Shown in pieces: positions 24,308 to 33,214 of a stretch of 53,638 bases of DNA. The position numbers and the translations under genes were made by a program. This stretch comes from Syntrophus sp. (in: bacteria) (GTDB lineage: Bacteria > Desulfobacterota > Syntrophorhabdia > Syntrophorhabdales > Syntrophorhabdaceae), in the NCBI GenBank assembly GCA_013824835.1, contig PNOM01000009.1, positions 1 through 53,638 on the forward strand. Direction: 5' to 3'. How positions within the stretch are numbered: position 1 is the stretch's first letter; each line of letters starts with the position of its first letter. The notes under the pieces were generated by a model that was not told where the DNA came from, made no database searches, and worked only from the letters and a program-made list of their open reading frames with translations.

Positions 24308-25504
24308 GTGGCGGTCCTCGGGGAAGCACTGAAGATGGCGTTGCGCTCGCTGCTGCACAATCGCATGCGGACTGCACTGACCATGCTGGGTATTATCATC
24401 GGTGTTGCCTCGGTGGTCGCGCTGATGGCCATCGGCAATGGCGCCAAGCAGGAAGTCCTTGAGCGCATCCAGGCCATGGGTACCGACCTGTTGACAGTTA
24501 TGCGCGGACCGCGAGCCGTTCGCGCCTCATCCGTGATCGTGACCAGTTTCCTGCATGAAGATTTGATATCCATTCGCAGTGTACCGGGTGTCGCCATGGC
24601 GGGTCCTGAGACAACGTTATCTTCGCTGCTGCGCTTTGGCGACCAGGACTTGGTGGTCGCAGTGGTCGGAACCGGCGAAGACTTTCCGCAGATCCACGAT
24701 TGGCCAACCCAATCCGGCGTGTTTTTCTCGGCGGAACACGTGAAGCGCTATGCCCAGGTCGTCACACTCGGCCAGACCGTAGCGAAGAATCTATTCCCTA
24801 ATGATACGAATCCGCTGGGTCAGTATGTTCTCATTGGCAGTGCACCTTTCCTGGTTATTGGCGTATTGAGCAGCAAAGGCTTGACCCCACGGGGAGACGA
24901 CATGGATAATTCCGTTTGGATGCCCTACACAACGGCTGGAGCGCGCGTCTTCGGACAACGGTATTTCAACAATTTTGTCGTGAGAGTGAATCCGGGCGCG
25001 GACATGAGCGTCGTGCAAGCTGAACTCCATGCGCTGCTGATGAAACGCCATGGCAAGGAAGACTTCAACATTCGGAACATGGCCGATACCATCGCCACGG
25101 CCAACGAAACACAGAACACGCTCACCTATCTGCTGGCGGCGATTGCCGTTATTTCGCTCATCGTCGGCGGCATTGGCGTGATGAATATCATGCTGGTCTC
25201 AGTTACCGAGCGGACCCGTGAAATCGGCATCCGCATGGCGATTGGCGCGCGCAGCTTTGACGTGATGTTTCAGTTTCTTACCGAGGCCGTGATGGTCTGC
25301 TTTATCGGCGGCCTGGCGGGTGTCATCGTCGGTATAGGCGGCGGTTTATCTACCTCCGCGATTGCAGGCTGGAGGGTAATTTTTACGGTTACACCGATAG
25401 TCATTGCTTTCGCGTGTGCCTTTCTGACAGGTATCATGTTTGGTTATCTTCCGGCCAGAAAAGCCGCACAACTCGACCCGATCGAAGCGCTGGCCCGGGA
25501 GTAG
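24308..25504 (+). CDS. MacB-like permease domain without ATPase domain
   Basis: A 398-residue protein from GTG 24308. It matches only the MacB membrane half: a first helix after MALRSLLHNRMRTALTMLG and IIIGVASVVALMAIGNGAKQ, then a large periplasmic domain (about 60-265). A FtsX-like core follows (VISLIVGGIGVMNIMLVSVT, TREIGIRMAIGAR) and the end YLPARKAAQLDPIEAL. Full MacB has an N-terminal ABC ATPase of about 220 residues, absent here, and no separate ATPase gene is nearby. The in-frame codons before GTG lack a Walker motif. It may be inactive, or borrow an ATPase encoded elsewhere. Confidence 0.86.
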   Translation: MAVLGEALKMALRSLLHNRMRTALTMLGIIIGVASVVALMAIGNGAKQEVLERIQAMGTDLLTVMRGPRAVRASSVIVTSFLHEDLISIRSVPGVAMAGPETTLSSLLRFGDQDLVVAVVGTGEDFPQIHDWPTQSGVFFSAEHVKRYAQVVTLGQTVAKNLFPNDTNPLGQYVLIGSAPFLVIGVLSSKGLTPRGDDMDNSVWMPYTTAGARVFGQRYFNNFVVRVNPGADMSVVQAELHALLMKRHGKEDFNIRNMADTIATANETQNTLTYLLAAIAVISLIVGGIGVMNIMLVSVTERTREIGIRMAIGARSFDVMFQFLTEAVMVCFIGGLAGVIVGIGGGLSTSAIAGWRVIFTVTPIVIAFACAFLTGIMFGYLPARKAAQLDPIEALARE

Positions 25505-25536
25505 ATGCGTGATAAGCAACTGAAGCTGGAGGGCTC

Positions 25537-26970
25537 GTGAGAATTACAAGCTTAACTACATGGATAATGTTGGTTTTATGCCCATTGCTGCTGGCCGCTT
25601 GTATGGTTGGTCCCGACTATGTCAGACCTGCTCCGGTCAAAACAATGCCGACAGCGTACAAGGAACTGGAAGTCTGGAAGGTGGCACAGCCGCGAGACAG
25701 CGAGATTCCTGAACAATGGTGGGAGCTATATAACGATCCCATCTTGAATTCTCTTGTGGAGCAGGTAGCGATATCAAACCTCACCATCGCTTCAGCAGAG
25801 GCCCGATTCCGTCAGGCGCGCGCACTGGTAATGGCTGCCAGGGCAGGCTACTTCCCATTGCTCTCGGCAGGTGCCTCGGCCACACGGTCATATACACCAG
25901 GGAATCCTGATGCTGGAAACAGCGGAGGTTCTACGAGTTCAGGTTTTCAGCTTCTACTGGATGTAACATGGGAACTTGACCTTTGGGGAAGGATACGTCG
26001 TGGAGTCAAAGCAAGTCAGGCCAATGCCCAGGCAAGTGCCGCAGACCTGGTCGCAATAACCCTGAGTACCCAAGCGGAACTGGTCAGTGACTACTTTCAG
26101 TTGCGGGTACTGGACGCCCAGAAACAGCTCCTTGACAACACGACAACTATTTACCGAAAATCCCTTGAACTGACCAAAAAACGCTATGCCGCCGGTGTGA
26201 CCACAAAACCGGATGTGCTTCAGGCCGAGACTCAGCTCAAAAGCGCTGAAGCACAGACAATCGATCTTGGTGTACAGCGTGCCCAACTGGAACACGCTAT
26301 TGCCCTGCTGATCGGCAAACCCCCAGCAGCTTTTTCCTTGCCATCGACGTCATCAGCAACCATGATTCCTCTAATCCCAACAACGGGACTTCCCTCCGAA
26401 CTTCTCGAACGGCGACCCGATATCGCTTCGTCCGAGAGGATGATGGCAGCGGCGAATGCCCGGATCGGCATTGCGAAGGCTGCCTATTTTCCGACCATCA
26501 GTCTGTCTGCTGCGGCCGGTCTCGGTTCTTCGAGTCTTGCCTCGTGGTTTCTCTGGCCGGGCCGTTTCTGGTCGGTTGGCCCGGCGGCGGCTGCAACCCT
26601 GTTTGACGGCGGGTTGCGCAGGTCCCAGTCTGACCAGGCTTGGGCAGCCTATGACGCTACGGTGGCTTCATACCGGGCGACGGTGCTGACAGCTTTTCGG
26701 GAGGTTGAGGATAATCTGGCAGCTCTACGCATTCTGGAAGAAGAGGCACGGGTCCAGGATCAGACTGTGCAGGCAGCCCAGCAGGTTGCAAACATTTCTA
26801 TGAGTCAGTACCAGGCTGGAACCGTCTCCTATCTCAATGTAATTGTCGCTCAATCGACTGCTCTTGCTAACGAACGCACTGCCTTGGGACTTTTGGGTCG
26901 AAGGCTCATTGCCAGTGTCTTGCTGGTCAAGGCCTTAGGGGGAGGATGGATTTCAGAGAAACAAAACTAA
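25537..26970 (+). CDS. NodT/TolC-family outer-membrane efflux lipoprotein
   Basis: A 477-residue outer-membrane factor. A lipoprotein signal (LLLAACMVGPDY, Cys22) is followed by the typical VRPAPVKT start. Two repeats of long helices plus strands read LDVTWELDLWGRIRRGVKAS, SLELTKKRYAAGVTTKPDVL, RPDIASSERMMAAANARIGI and TAFREVEDNLAALRILEEEA. It forms a trimeric outer-membrane channel for tripartite efflux with the adaptor and permease before it. The start is GTG 25537 after GGAGGG. It is complete, unlike the adaptor and permease. Confidence 0.92.
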   Translation: MRITSLTTWIMLVLCPLLLAACMVGPDYVRPAPVKTMPTAYKELEVWKVAQPRDSEIPEQWWELYNDPILNSLVEQVAISNLTIASAEARFRQARALVMAARAGYFPLLSAGASATRSYTPGNPDAGNSGGSTSSGFQLLLDVTWELDLWGRIRRGVKASQANAQASAADLVAITLSTQAELVSDYFQLRVLDAQKQLLDNTTTIYRKSLELTKKRYAAGVTTKPDVLQAETQLKSAEAQTIDLGVQRAQLEHAIALLIGKPPAAFSLPSTSSATMIPLIPTTGLPSELLERRPDIASSERMMAAANARIGIAKAAYFPTISLSAAAGLGSSSLASWFLWPGRFWSVGPAAAATLFDGGLRRSQSDQAWAAYDATVASYRATVLTAFREVEDNLAALRILEEEARVQDQTVQAAQQVANISMSQYQAGTVSYLNVIVAQSTALANERTALGLLGRRLIASVLLVKALGGGWISEKQN

Positions 26971-27019
26971 CATTTGGCATTATAGGTATTTCTAATTCAA
27001 TAGTGTATTTTATATCAGA

Positions 27020-27089
27020 TGTCATTGCGAGCAAAGCGAAGCAATCTCAGGGCCTTAGATTGCCACGTCGCTACGCTCCTCGCAATGAC
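27020..27089. repeat. REP-like element (GTCATTGCGAGC family), copy A
   Basis: A 70-bp imperfect palindrome starting GTCATTGCGAGC and ending CGCAATGAC, with inner arms AAGCAATCTC and GATTGCC. A second copy is at 50401-50471. It lies between convergent genes. Confidence 0.85.
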
Positions 27090-27106
27090 TTGACTTAGAA
27101 TTGGAA

Positions 27107-27742
27107 TTACTCTTCCCCCAGGCTGTGCGTCAGGGCATAATGAATCAGCTCGCTGGTTCCCTTCACGCCGATCTTTTCCAGAATACGCATCCGATAGGTT
27201 CTTACGGTATTTGAGCTCAGATGGAGTTCCCCGGCGATTTCCTTCACTGCCTTTCCTTTGCCGATCATACACAACACTTGAAGTTCACGATCGGAGAGGT
27301 TTTCATGGGGGAGTTTTTCTGTATCTGACTCGAAATCGAGCATCATCTTTTCCGCAAAGGCCGGGCTTACATATTTCTTGCCGGACAGGATCTTCCGTAC
27401 TGCGAGCACCAGTTCATCCGATGCGCTTTTCTTTGTAAGATAGCCGTTTGCTCCTGCTTTTAAGGCGCGGGCAGCATACTGCTCTTCAGGATACATACTC
27501 AGGATAAGAACAAGGAGTTTACGTTTCTTCTTTCTGATTTCCCGGAGAACTTCCAGTCCATTGATGTCAGGGAGTGAAATATCGAGGAGAACGATGTCGT
27601 AATCATTGTTGCTGATTTTGTTCAACAATTCATAGCCGCTGGAGCTTAAATCGATTGTCGCATCGTCGAAGTGTTCTTCAATGATCTCTTTGATGCCTTT
27701 GAGCACGACCGGGTGGTCATCGGCAATAATAACGCTGAACAT
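27107..27742 (-). CDS. NarL/FixJ-type response regulator
   Basis: A 211-residue regulator: receiver (VIIADDHPVVLKG, phospho-Asp54 in IVLLDISLP, and Lys in YLTKKSA) and a LuxR-type DNA-binding domain with LSDRELQVLCMIGKGKAVKE and LHLSSNTVRTYRMRILEKIG. It would be phosphorylated by the kinase encoded three bases upstream and then control transcription. GGAGGTGT in the kinase's last codons is its ribosome site. As the last gene of the kai operon, it is a candidate output of the KaiC system. Confidence 0.95.
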   Translation of the reverse strand: MFSVIIADDHPVVLKGIKEIIEEHFDDATIDLSSSGYELLNKISNNDYDIVLLDISLPDINGLEVLREIRKKKRKLLVLILSMYPEEQYAARALKAGANGYLTKKSASDELVLAVRKILSGKKYVSPAFAEKMMLDFESDTEKLPHENLSDRELQVLCMIGKGKAVKEIAGELHLSSNTVRTYRMRILEKIGVKGTSELIHYALTHSLGEE

Positions 27743-27745
27743 CGC

Positions 27746-30223
27746 TTACACCTCCTGCACCGTCTTCTTGGGACGACGCTTTATTGTGGTGTTCTTTATT
27801 TTGTCTTCATGAATGGGAATGCTTACGGTAACGGTTGTTCCTTTCCCCTTAACACCCTTAATTTCGAGGGTCCCCTCCAGGGCGTATATCCGTTCGCGCA
27901 TACCTGTCAATCCAAGAGACATTGGGCCTACGAGCTCCTTTTTTGTAATGCCTCTCCCGTCATCCCTGATTTCCATAGTAAGTCCATCTCCCGTATGCTG
28001 CAGGGTTATCGTAACACTTTGCGCATTGGCGTGGCGGGCAATATTGGTAAGAGCTTCCTGGAAGATACGAAAGACCTCCGTAGAAACTCCCCTGTCAAGG
28101 GCAGCGTGTTGCGGCATTGCATTAAACTTGCATGCAATGTTTGTCCTCTTGTTGAAATCCGTAAGCACCAATTCTATTGCCTCATCCAGGCCAAAATCAT
28201 CCAGTGCGGGCGGTCTCAATGACATGGAAAGTCTTTGAACGGAACCGATGGCGCTGTCAATAAGCATAAGCATTGAGTTGAGCCTTTCCATAATCAGTAT
28301 GCCGTCTTCCGGCAATCGTCTTTCTATCCACCGTATATCCATTTTCATACCTGCTAAGACCTGCCCTAATTCGTCATGGAGCTCTCGGGAGAGATAAGCC
28401 CTTTCCTTTTCTCTGATTTGTTGTAAATGGGTAGTGAGATTGCGCAATCGTTCCCGGGATGCATTCAGTTTTTCTCCAACAATTTTACGTTTCGTGATTT
28501 CCTGTTTCAGTAACACATTTGATGCAACCAATTGAGATGTCCGTTCTGCAACCCGTTCTTCCAATCCCTCGTATGCCTTCTGAAGCTCTTCTTCTATCTT
28601 CTTCCGCTCGGTAATATCAGTGATGGTCCCCACATAACCGAGCTTTTCTCCATGTACGCCCCTTTCAGCTATTGCTTTCCCTATCGCCCATTTTATACTA
28701 CCGCTCTGCTTCTGGAAGCGGAATTCTGTTTCGAAAGGCAGATCCCTTTGGATCGCCTGATACCATTCGTTCAAGACCCTTTCTTTGTCCTCAGGGTGCA
28801 GCGCCTTTGCCCACCCTTCTCCATATGTCTCGCCTGGCAATAGGCCGGTAATTTCGGACCAGTACTCATTTATATATACCCACTGCCCTTCTTTGTCAGT
28901 AAGGATAAGTCCCACCGGAGAGACCCGTGCAATTGTGTGGAAAAGCTTTTGGCTCCTCTGGAGTTCTTTCTCGGCCGTTCTTCTGATGGTGATGTCGCGG
29001 ATATTACACTGGATGACCTTATGGTGGTCCACCATGTACACATTACTGACAAATTCTACATCAATCTCCCGCCTGTCCTTTGTGGTGAGCGGCAAATCTT
29101 CATAACGGACATACCCTTCATGCTGCAACTCGGCAAAGACCGTCTTGCTGGCCTCGGTATCTTTGAAGGCCCCTATCTCCCAGAGTTTCTTTCCCACGAA
29201 CTCTTCATGGGTATAACCCAACATATCCGTCAGAAAGGGGTTTACATCTTCTATCCGCCCTGTCTCTTCGTTGAGAATCAAGACCACGTCCCGGGCTGTT
29301 TCAAAGAGCCTCCGGTAACGAGTCTCGGAAATCTGAAGCGCTTCCCCTGTCCTCTTGCGCTCGGTGATGTCCACCATTATGACAATAATGCCGCCACCTT
29401 TATTAGTGGTGATTAGGTTTGCGCCCAATAGAAAGGAGAATAATTCGTTATTACCACGGGTGAAATGAACTTCAACTGCGTGGAGGGGCTTGCCACCCAT
29501 TGCAGATAGAAGGGTAAAAGGAGTCCCGTCGGGATAGAAAAGGTGAAATACCTCGTCAAATATCTGGAAGACCGGGCTGCTGCCGAAAAGCCCATTGGTC
29601 GAATGACTCGCACGGATGATACGGCCCTGGTGGTCACAGAAAACAAATATTTCAGTAGCTTGATAGAGGATTTCAGTGGTCAGTTTTTCCTCTGCCAGCA
29701 TCTCTTCATTACGCTTTTGCTCCGTCAGGTCGGTAATCACCATGCACACCAGGCCGGACATATCCGAGTGCGGAAGAGTACTTACGGAAAGCAAGACAGG
29801 CACAGAATTTTCTTCTCCGGCCTGTAAGGCCAGTTCTACCTTGCTGCTCCCCTTTAAACCCCGCTCAACCAATGCCTCAAATAATTCGAAGTCTTTTGAT
29901 AAAATGTATTGGTAGATCGAAGATCCAATTACCTTTTCAATAGACTTTTTTACGATATCTGCAAAACGCTGGTTACAGAAAAAGATCGTGCCGTCGAAGG
30001 CCAGGGTAATGGCCCCTTCGTTCATGGTTTCGACCATGACCCGGTATGGATGATCAGCCCCCGATAGCGTAAAAACCTGATCTCCTCCCGTTGTTGAGAC
30101 AACCAGACCATCCACCTCACCGCCTCGGATAGCGCGCAGAGTCTCCTCTGCTTCCATCGCCCGCAATGTGAGGTCCTGCAACTCATCCAAAAGCTGCCGG
30201 CGTGTTTTATATGATTTGTTCAT
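27746..30223 (-). CDS. Multi-PAS histidine kinase (HisKA_3 type) of the kai operon
   Basis: A soluble kinase of 825 residues. An N-terminal helix (LLDELQDLTLRAMEAEETLR) is followed by about four PAS domains; the third has the FETARDVVLILNEETG and QCNIRDITIRR pattern shared with two other proteins here. The C-terminus is NarX-like: SRELHDELGQVLAGMKMDI (phospho-His), the LRPPALDDFGLDEAIE motif, and an ATPase domain with IRDDGRGI and LGLTGMRERI. ATG 30223 is chosen because the upstream 35 codons come from CTTCTG-type repeat DNA. It lies between kaiB and the response regulator, so it may play a SasA-like role; direct KaiC binding is inferred. Confidence 0.9.
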   Translation of the reverse strand: MNKSYKTRRQLLDELQDLTLRAMEAEETLRAIRGGEVDGLVVSTTGGDQVFTLSGADHPYRVMVETMNEGAITLAFDGTIFFCNQRFADIVKKSIEKVIGSSIYQYILSKDFELFEALVERGLKGSSKVELALQAGEENSVPVLLSVSTLPHSDMSGLVCMVITDLTEQKRNEEMLAEEKLTTEILYQATEIFVFCDHQGRIIRASHSTNGLFGSSPVFQIFDEVFHLFYPDGTPFTLLSAMGGKPLHAVEVHFTRGNNELFSFLLGANLITTNKGGGIIVIMVDITERKRTGEALQISETRYRRLFETARDVVLILNEETGRIEDVNPFLTDMLGYTHEEFVGKKLWEIGAFKDTEASKTVFAELQHEGYVRYEDLPLTTKDRREIDVEFVSNVYMVDHHKVIQCNIRDITIRRTAEKELQRSQKLFHTIARVSPVGLILTDKEGQWVYINEYWSEITGLLPGETYGEGWAKALHPEDKERVLNEWYQAIQRDLPFETEFRFQKQSGSIKWAIGKAIAERGVHGEKLGYVGTITDITERKKIEEELQKAYEGLEERVAERTSQLVASNVLLKQEITKRKIVGEKLNASRERLRNLTTHLQQIREKERAYLSRELHDELGQVLAGMKMDIRWIERRLPEDGILIMERLNSMLMLIDSAIGSVQRLSMSLRPPALDDFGLDEAIELVLTDFNKRTNIACKFNAMPQHAALDRGVSTEVFRIFQEALTNIARHANAQSVTITLQHTGDGLTMEIRDDGRGITKKELVGPMSLGLTGMRERIYALEGTLEIKGVKGKGTTVTVSIPIHEDKIKNTTIKRRPKKTVQEV

Positions 30224-30240
30224 TGATTTGTACTCAAGTA

Positions 30241-30280
30241 GATAGAAGACAGAAGTCAGAAGACAGTAGACAGAATCCAG
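30241..30280. repeat. AGAAGACAG-type tandem array before the kinase gene
   Basis: Imperfect GATAGAAGACAGAAGTCAG-type units, the reverse complement of the CTTCTG arrays seen elsewhere. They fill the short kaiB-kinase gap. Confidence 0.75.
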
Positions 30281-30309
30281 AAAAACCTGTGGCAAAAGGA
30301 TATAACTGC

Positions 30310-30457
30310 GTACTGATCTCGTCCTCAAATCTCATCGCCGGCATCCTCATTCTGACTCCTGACTTCTGACTTCTGAAGTTCTTGTGCTGACCTCGTCCTC
30401 AAATCTCATCGCCGGCATCCTCATTCTGACTCCTGACTTCTGACTTCTGAAGTTCTT
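30310..30457. repeat. 74-bp direct duplication covering the 3' end of the first-listed kaiB
   Basis: Units at 30310-30383 and 30384-30457 match over about 66 bases, each with CTCGTCCTCAAATCTC and ending in CTTCTGACTT-type repeats. The duplicated DNA encodes the last 30 or so residues of the kaiB at 30347-30790 and extends past its stop. Confidence 0.88.
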
Positions 30458-30790
30458 TGACTTCAGATCAATACCCACAAGAAACCTTTCCTTATCCGAC
30501 ATGTTGCCGATGAACCTCCGGAGTGGCAGGGGAAGTTTCTTGATGAGCGTTGGAGTGGCAATAATCTGCTCTACCTTGGCCAGCTTGGGCTGCTGGTAGA
30601 TATCTATTACCTCGAGCTCGTAATGGCCTTCCAGGTGTTCTTCACAGAATTTCTGGACATTGGCGATTGCAAGGGTTGACCCTGGGGTCATCCCTGCAAC
30701 ATACAGCCGAAGAACATACTTTGCCCGTTCTTGTTTCGCTGCCGCTTTTTCGAACTCCTCAGTGCTTGTTTTCCCTTTTTTCATCACCAT
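30347..30790 (-). CDS. kaiB: KaiB family protein (long form)
   Basis: A 147-residue KaiB-like protein, where KaiB is usually about 100. The core (about 24-115) shows YVLRLYVAGMTPGSTLAIAN, VQKFCEEHLEGHYELEVIDI, AKVEQIIATPTLIKKLPLPL and RRFIGNMSDKERFLVGIDL. The N-terminal charged extension and a C-terminal tail (RSQKSGVRMRMPAM onward) are extra. The tail is encoded by a 74-bp duplicated repeat and is probably not functional. KaiB switches fold to bind KaiC in the clock. It is the second kaiB of the operon. Confidence 0.93.
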   Translation of the reverse strand: MVMKKGKTSTEEFEKAAAKQERAKYVLRLYVAGMTPGSTLAIANVQKFCEEHLEGHYELEVIDIYQQPKLAKVEQIIATPTLIKKLPLPLRRFIGNMSDKERFLVGIDLKSKNFRSQKSGVRMRMPAMRFEDEVSTRTSEVRSQESE

Positions 30791-30802
30791 CTCTCGTCCT
30801 CA

Positions 30803-30882
<80 letters not shown>

Positions 30883-30887
<5 letters not shown>

Positions 30888-31203
30888 CCGCCCTGATATC
30901 CAGTCCCACCAGCACACGCTCCGTGTTAGCCAGATCTCCGATAATCTTTTTAAGCGGTTCAGGAAGCTTCCTTACCAGTGTCGGTATGGCAATAATCTGG
31001 TCCCCTTTGGCAAGCTGGGGGTGCTTTAAAAGGTCGATCACTTCAATACGGTATTTCCCTGCGAGGTGCTCTTCGCATATCTTCTTTAAATTAGCAAAGG
31101 CCGTAATCGATTTCGGAGTCTGACCGGCTACATACAACCGAAGATTCCAGATTTCTTCTGTAGAATCGGTCTTTGCCCCCTCTCTCGATAGGTCATCATT
31201 CAC
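30883..31203 (-). CDS. kaiB: KaiB family protein (short form)
   Basis: A 106-residue Kai[61 protein letters not shown] and [17 protein letters not shown] cover the full family length. It starts with GTG one base after the kaiC stop, with GGAGAG from the end of kaiC as the ribosome site, so the two are translationally coupled. It is the most likely canonical partner of the KaiC next to it. Confidence 0.95.
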
Positions 31204-31204
31204 T

Positions 31205-32953
31205 TTACTCTCCTTTCCCTCTTTTTTTCGAGGGCTTCGCTGGAGAAGCTGAAGGTTTCCCCTTGCGAAGATGCGCCATTTCTAAACGGTCCTTTGCCAG
31301 GACAGCTTGTCTTTTCTGCTCTTCTTCCGCCATCAAATGCACCTCTTCGGTTTCCACATCAAACTCGGCACGGAGCGCTGCGATCTTTGTTTCCAGGGCA
31401 TTCCTCTTGCGCTCCTGCTCGCGGAGCCTGCGCTCCACCTCACGCTGTCGTGTCTGCTCAGAGGCCTTTTCCCCGGCTTCCTGGGCTGCCCTGGCACTGC
31501 CGGTTAATACCTCGCCGGAACCGGTATAGATGTCAATAAGGTCAATGCCCTGGTTCGTAAGCAGGAACTCTTGAATCTGGTTGGAGTGGGCCATGCCGCG
31601 GGACTTCAAAATGTAAAGGCCCCGGTTGCGTTCCCCCTTGAGTTCGATATCCCGGAGGAGAAGCCACGTATCGATCAGAGAAGATATCTCTTCGCTTGTG
31701 TGTTCAAGGTTGCCGGTAAAATGGGTAAGGTCCGTAAGGAAAGTAGAGATATTTTTCATCTTCAAATAGTCGATCAGGCGCGTTAATATGGATTTAACCT
31801 CTGATTCTGTTCCCGCGGCGCTCAGGTTGCTGATCGGGTCTATAATGAAAAGCTGGGGATTAAACTCATCGATCTCCTTGTGGAAAGTGAGAAGGTGCAT
31901 CTCAAGACCGTAAAGGGAAGGCCGGGCTGAATGAAACCTGAGAAGTCCCTTCTTTACCCATCGGGCGAGATCGATGCCGATGGATCTCATGTTCCGGATA
32001 ATCTGGCTGGGTGATTCCTCGAAGGCACAATAGAGGCAACGCTCACCACGTTTGCAAGCAGCGTCGGCAAAGGTGGCCGACATACTTGTTTTGCCTGTGC
32101 CTGCAGTACCGGAGACAAGGATGGTGCTGCCCCGGTAGAACCCCTTCCCATCAAGCATTGTATCCAGCTTGGGGATGCCCGTGGCGATGCGCTCCATGGA
32201 AACGGGGTAGTCAAGCCCCAGGGAAGTGATGGGCAGGATAGAGAGGCCGCTCTCGTCTATCAGAAAGGGATACTCGTCGGAACCGTGAGATGAGCCACGG
32301 TACTTGACAATACAGAGGCGGCGGGTGGAAATTTGCTCCTCGATGCGGAAGTCGAGGAGAATCACACAATCGGCCACGTATTCTTCGAGTCCGTACCGTG
32401 TCAGGAGCTTGTCGCCCCGTTCTCCCGTAACAATAGCCGTCACACCGCGGTTTTTTAACCAGTGGAAAAGCCTGCGAAGCTCTGCCCGAAGGATTCCGGC
32501 ATTAGAAAATCCGGAGAAAAGCGCTTCTATGGTATCCAGGACAACCCGCTTCGCCCCGATGGAATCAATGGCGTTCCCCAAGCGGATAAACAATCCTTCA
32601 AGGTCGTACTCACCCGTCTCTTCAATCTCGCTTCGATCGATATAGACATGATCCGTTGCGATGAGATTACGGGACATCATGTCATGAAGATCAAAACCAA
32701 GGGAGATGAAATTCTTCGCAAGATCCTCCGGCGTCTCCTCGAAGGTCATGAAGACCCCTGGTTCTCCGTAATCCATGGCGCCCCGCATGAGAAACTCCAT
32801 GGCGAAAAGCGTTTTACCGGAACCCGCACTGCCGCAGATCAGCGTTGGCCTGCCTCTCGGAAGCCCTCCCTTCGTTATGTCATCAAGACCCTTGATACCC
32901 GTCAAGCATTTTTCAAGAACATCAACATCATGTTTTGCCTTAACCATCGTCAT
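31205..32953 (-). CDS. kaiC: KaiC-like double RecA/AAA ATPase with coiled-coil extension
   Basis: A 582-residue KaiC with two ATPase halves. CI has Walker A GSAGSGKT (41-48) and catalytic FEETPED; CII has GTAGTGKT (282-289) and FEESPSQ. By hand alignment the S. elongatus autophosphorylation pair S431/T432 corresponds to Ser424-Ser425 in EEISSLIDT, and Thr419 matches T426. Beyond the family's usual length (about 519) lies a helical extension of about 70 residues ([20 protein letters not shown]) ending in Lys/Pro-rich sequence. No kaiA is present. KaiC here is probably a clock-like or metabolic timer hub for the downstream kinase and regulator. ATG 32953 or 32947 may be used. Confidence 0.95.
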   Translation of the reverse strand: MTMVKAKHDVDVLEKCLTGIKGLDDITKGGLPRGRPTLICGSAGSGKTLFAMEFLMRGAMDYGEPGVFMTFEETPEDLAKNFISLGFDLHDMMSRNLIATDHVYIDRSEIEETGEYDLEGLFIRLGNAIDSIGAKRVVLDTIEALFSGFSNAGILRAELRRLFHWLKNRGVTAIVTGERGDKLLTRYGLEEYVADCVILLDFRIEEQISTRRLCIVKYRGSSHGSDEYPFLIDESGLSILPITSLGLDYPVSMERIATGIPKLDTMLDGKGFYRGSTILVSGTAGTGKTSMSATFADAACKRGERCLYCAFEESPSQIIRNMRSIGIDLARWVKKGLLRFHSARPSLYGLEMHLLTFHKEIDEFNPQLFIIDPISNLSAAGTESEVKSILTRLIDYLKMKNISTFLTDLTHFTGNLEHTSEEISSLIDTWLLLRDIELKGERNRGLYILKSRGMAHSNQIQEFLLTNQGIDLIDIYTGSGEVLTGSARAAQEAGEKASEQTRQREVERRLREQERKRNALETKIAALRAEFDVETEEVHLMAEEEQKRQAVLAKDRLEMAHLRKGKPSASPAKPSKKRGKGE

Positions 32954-33180
32954 CTCCCGACTCCTTTGCTGATTTAAAGTAATACCTAAAAGAGGAAAAT
33001 ACTATGAAGACTGCTCAATAAAATACATTAAATCATCATTTGTCCGCTAACCCTTGCCCTTTAAGGGGGGAGGGTGAGGGAAATAATGTCATTTTATTTA
33101 TTGCACTCGCATTAACCCCCTCCATTCATTTTCCTGTTATTTTAGTTATTTTGCAAGCAAATATTTAAATCACGGACTAT

Positions 33181-33209
33181 TTGACACATTGTCAGGCACG
33201 GGCTACAAT
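33181..33209 (+). promoter_or_regulatory. Strong sigma-70 promoter of the dihydrouridine synthase gene
   Basis: TTGACA at 33181-33186, 17-bp spacer, TACAAT at 33204-33209. The expected transcription start falls at about 33215-33217, on the GTG start codon itself. The rest of the 261-bp gap (32954-33214) holds a GC-skewed repeat-like run near 33050 and no gene. Confidence 0.75.
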
Positions 33210-33214
33210 AAGAG

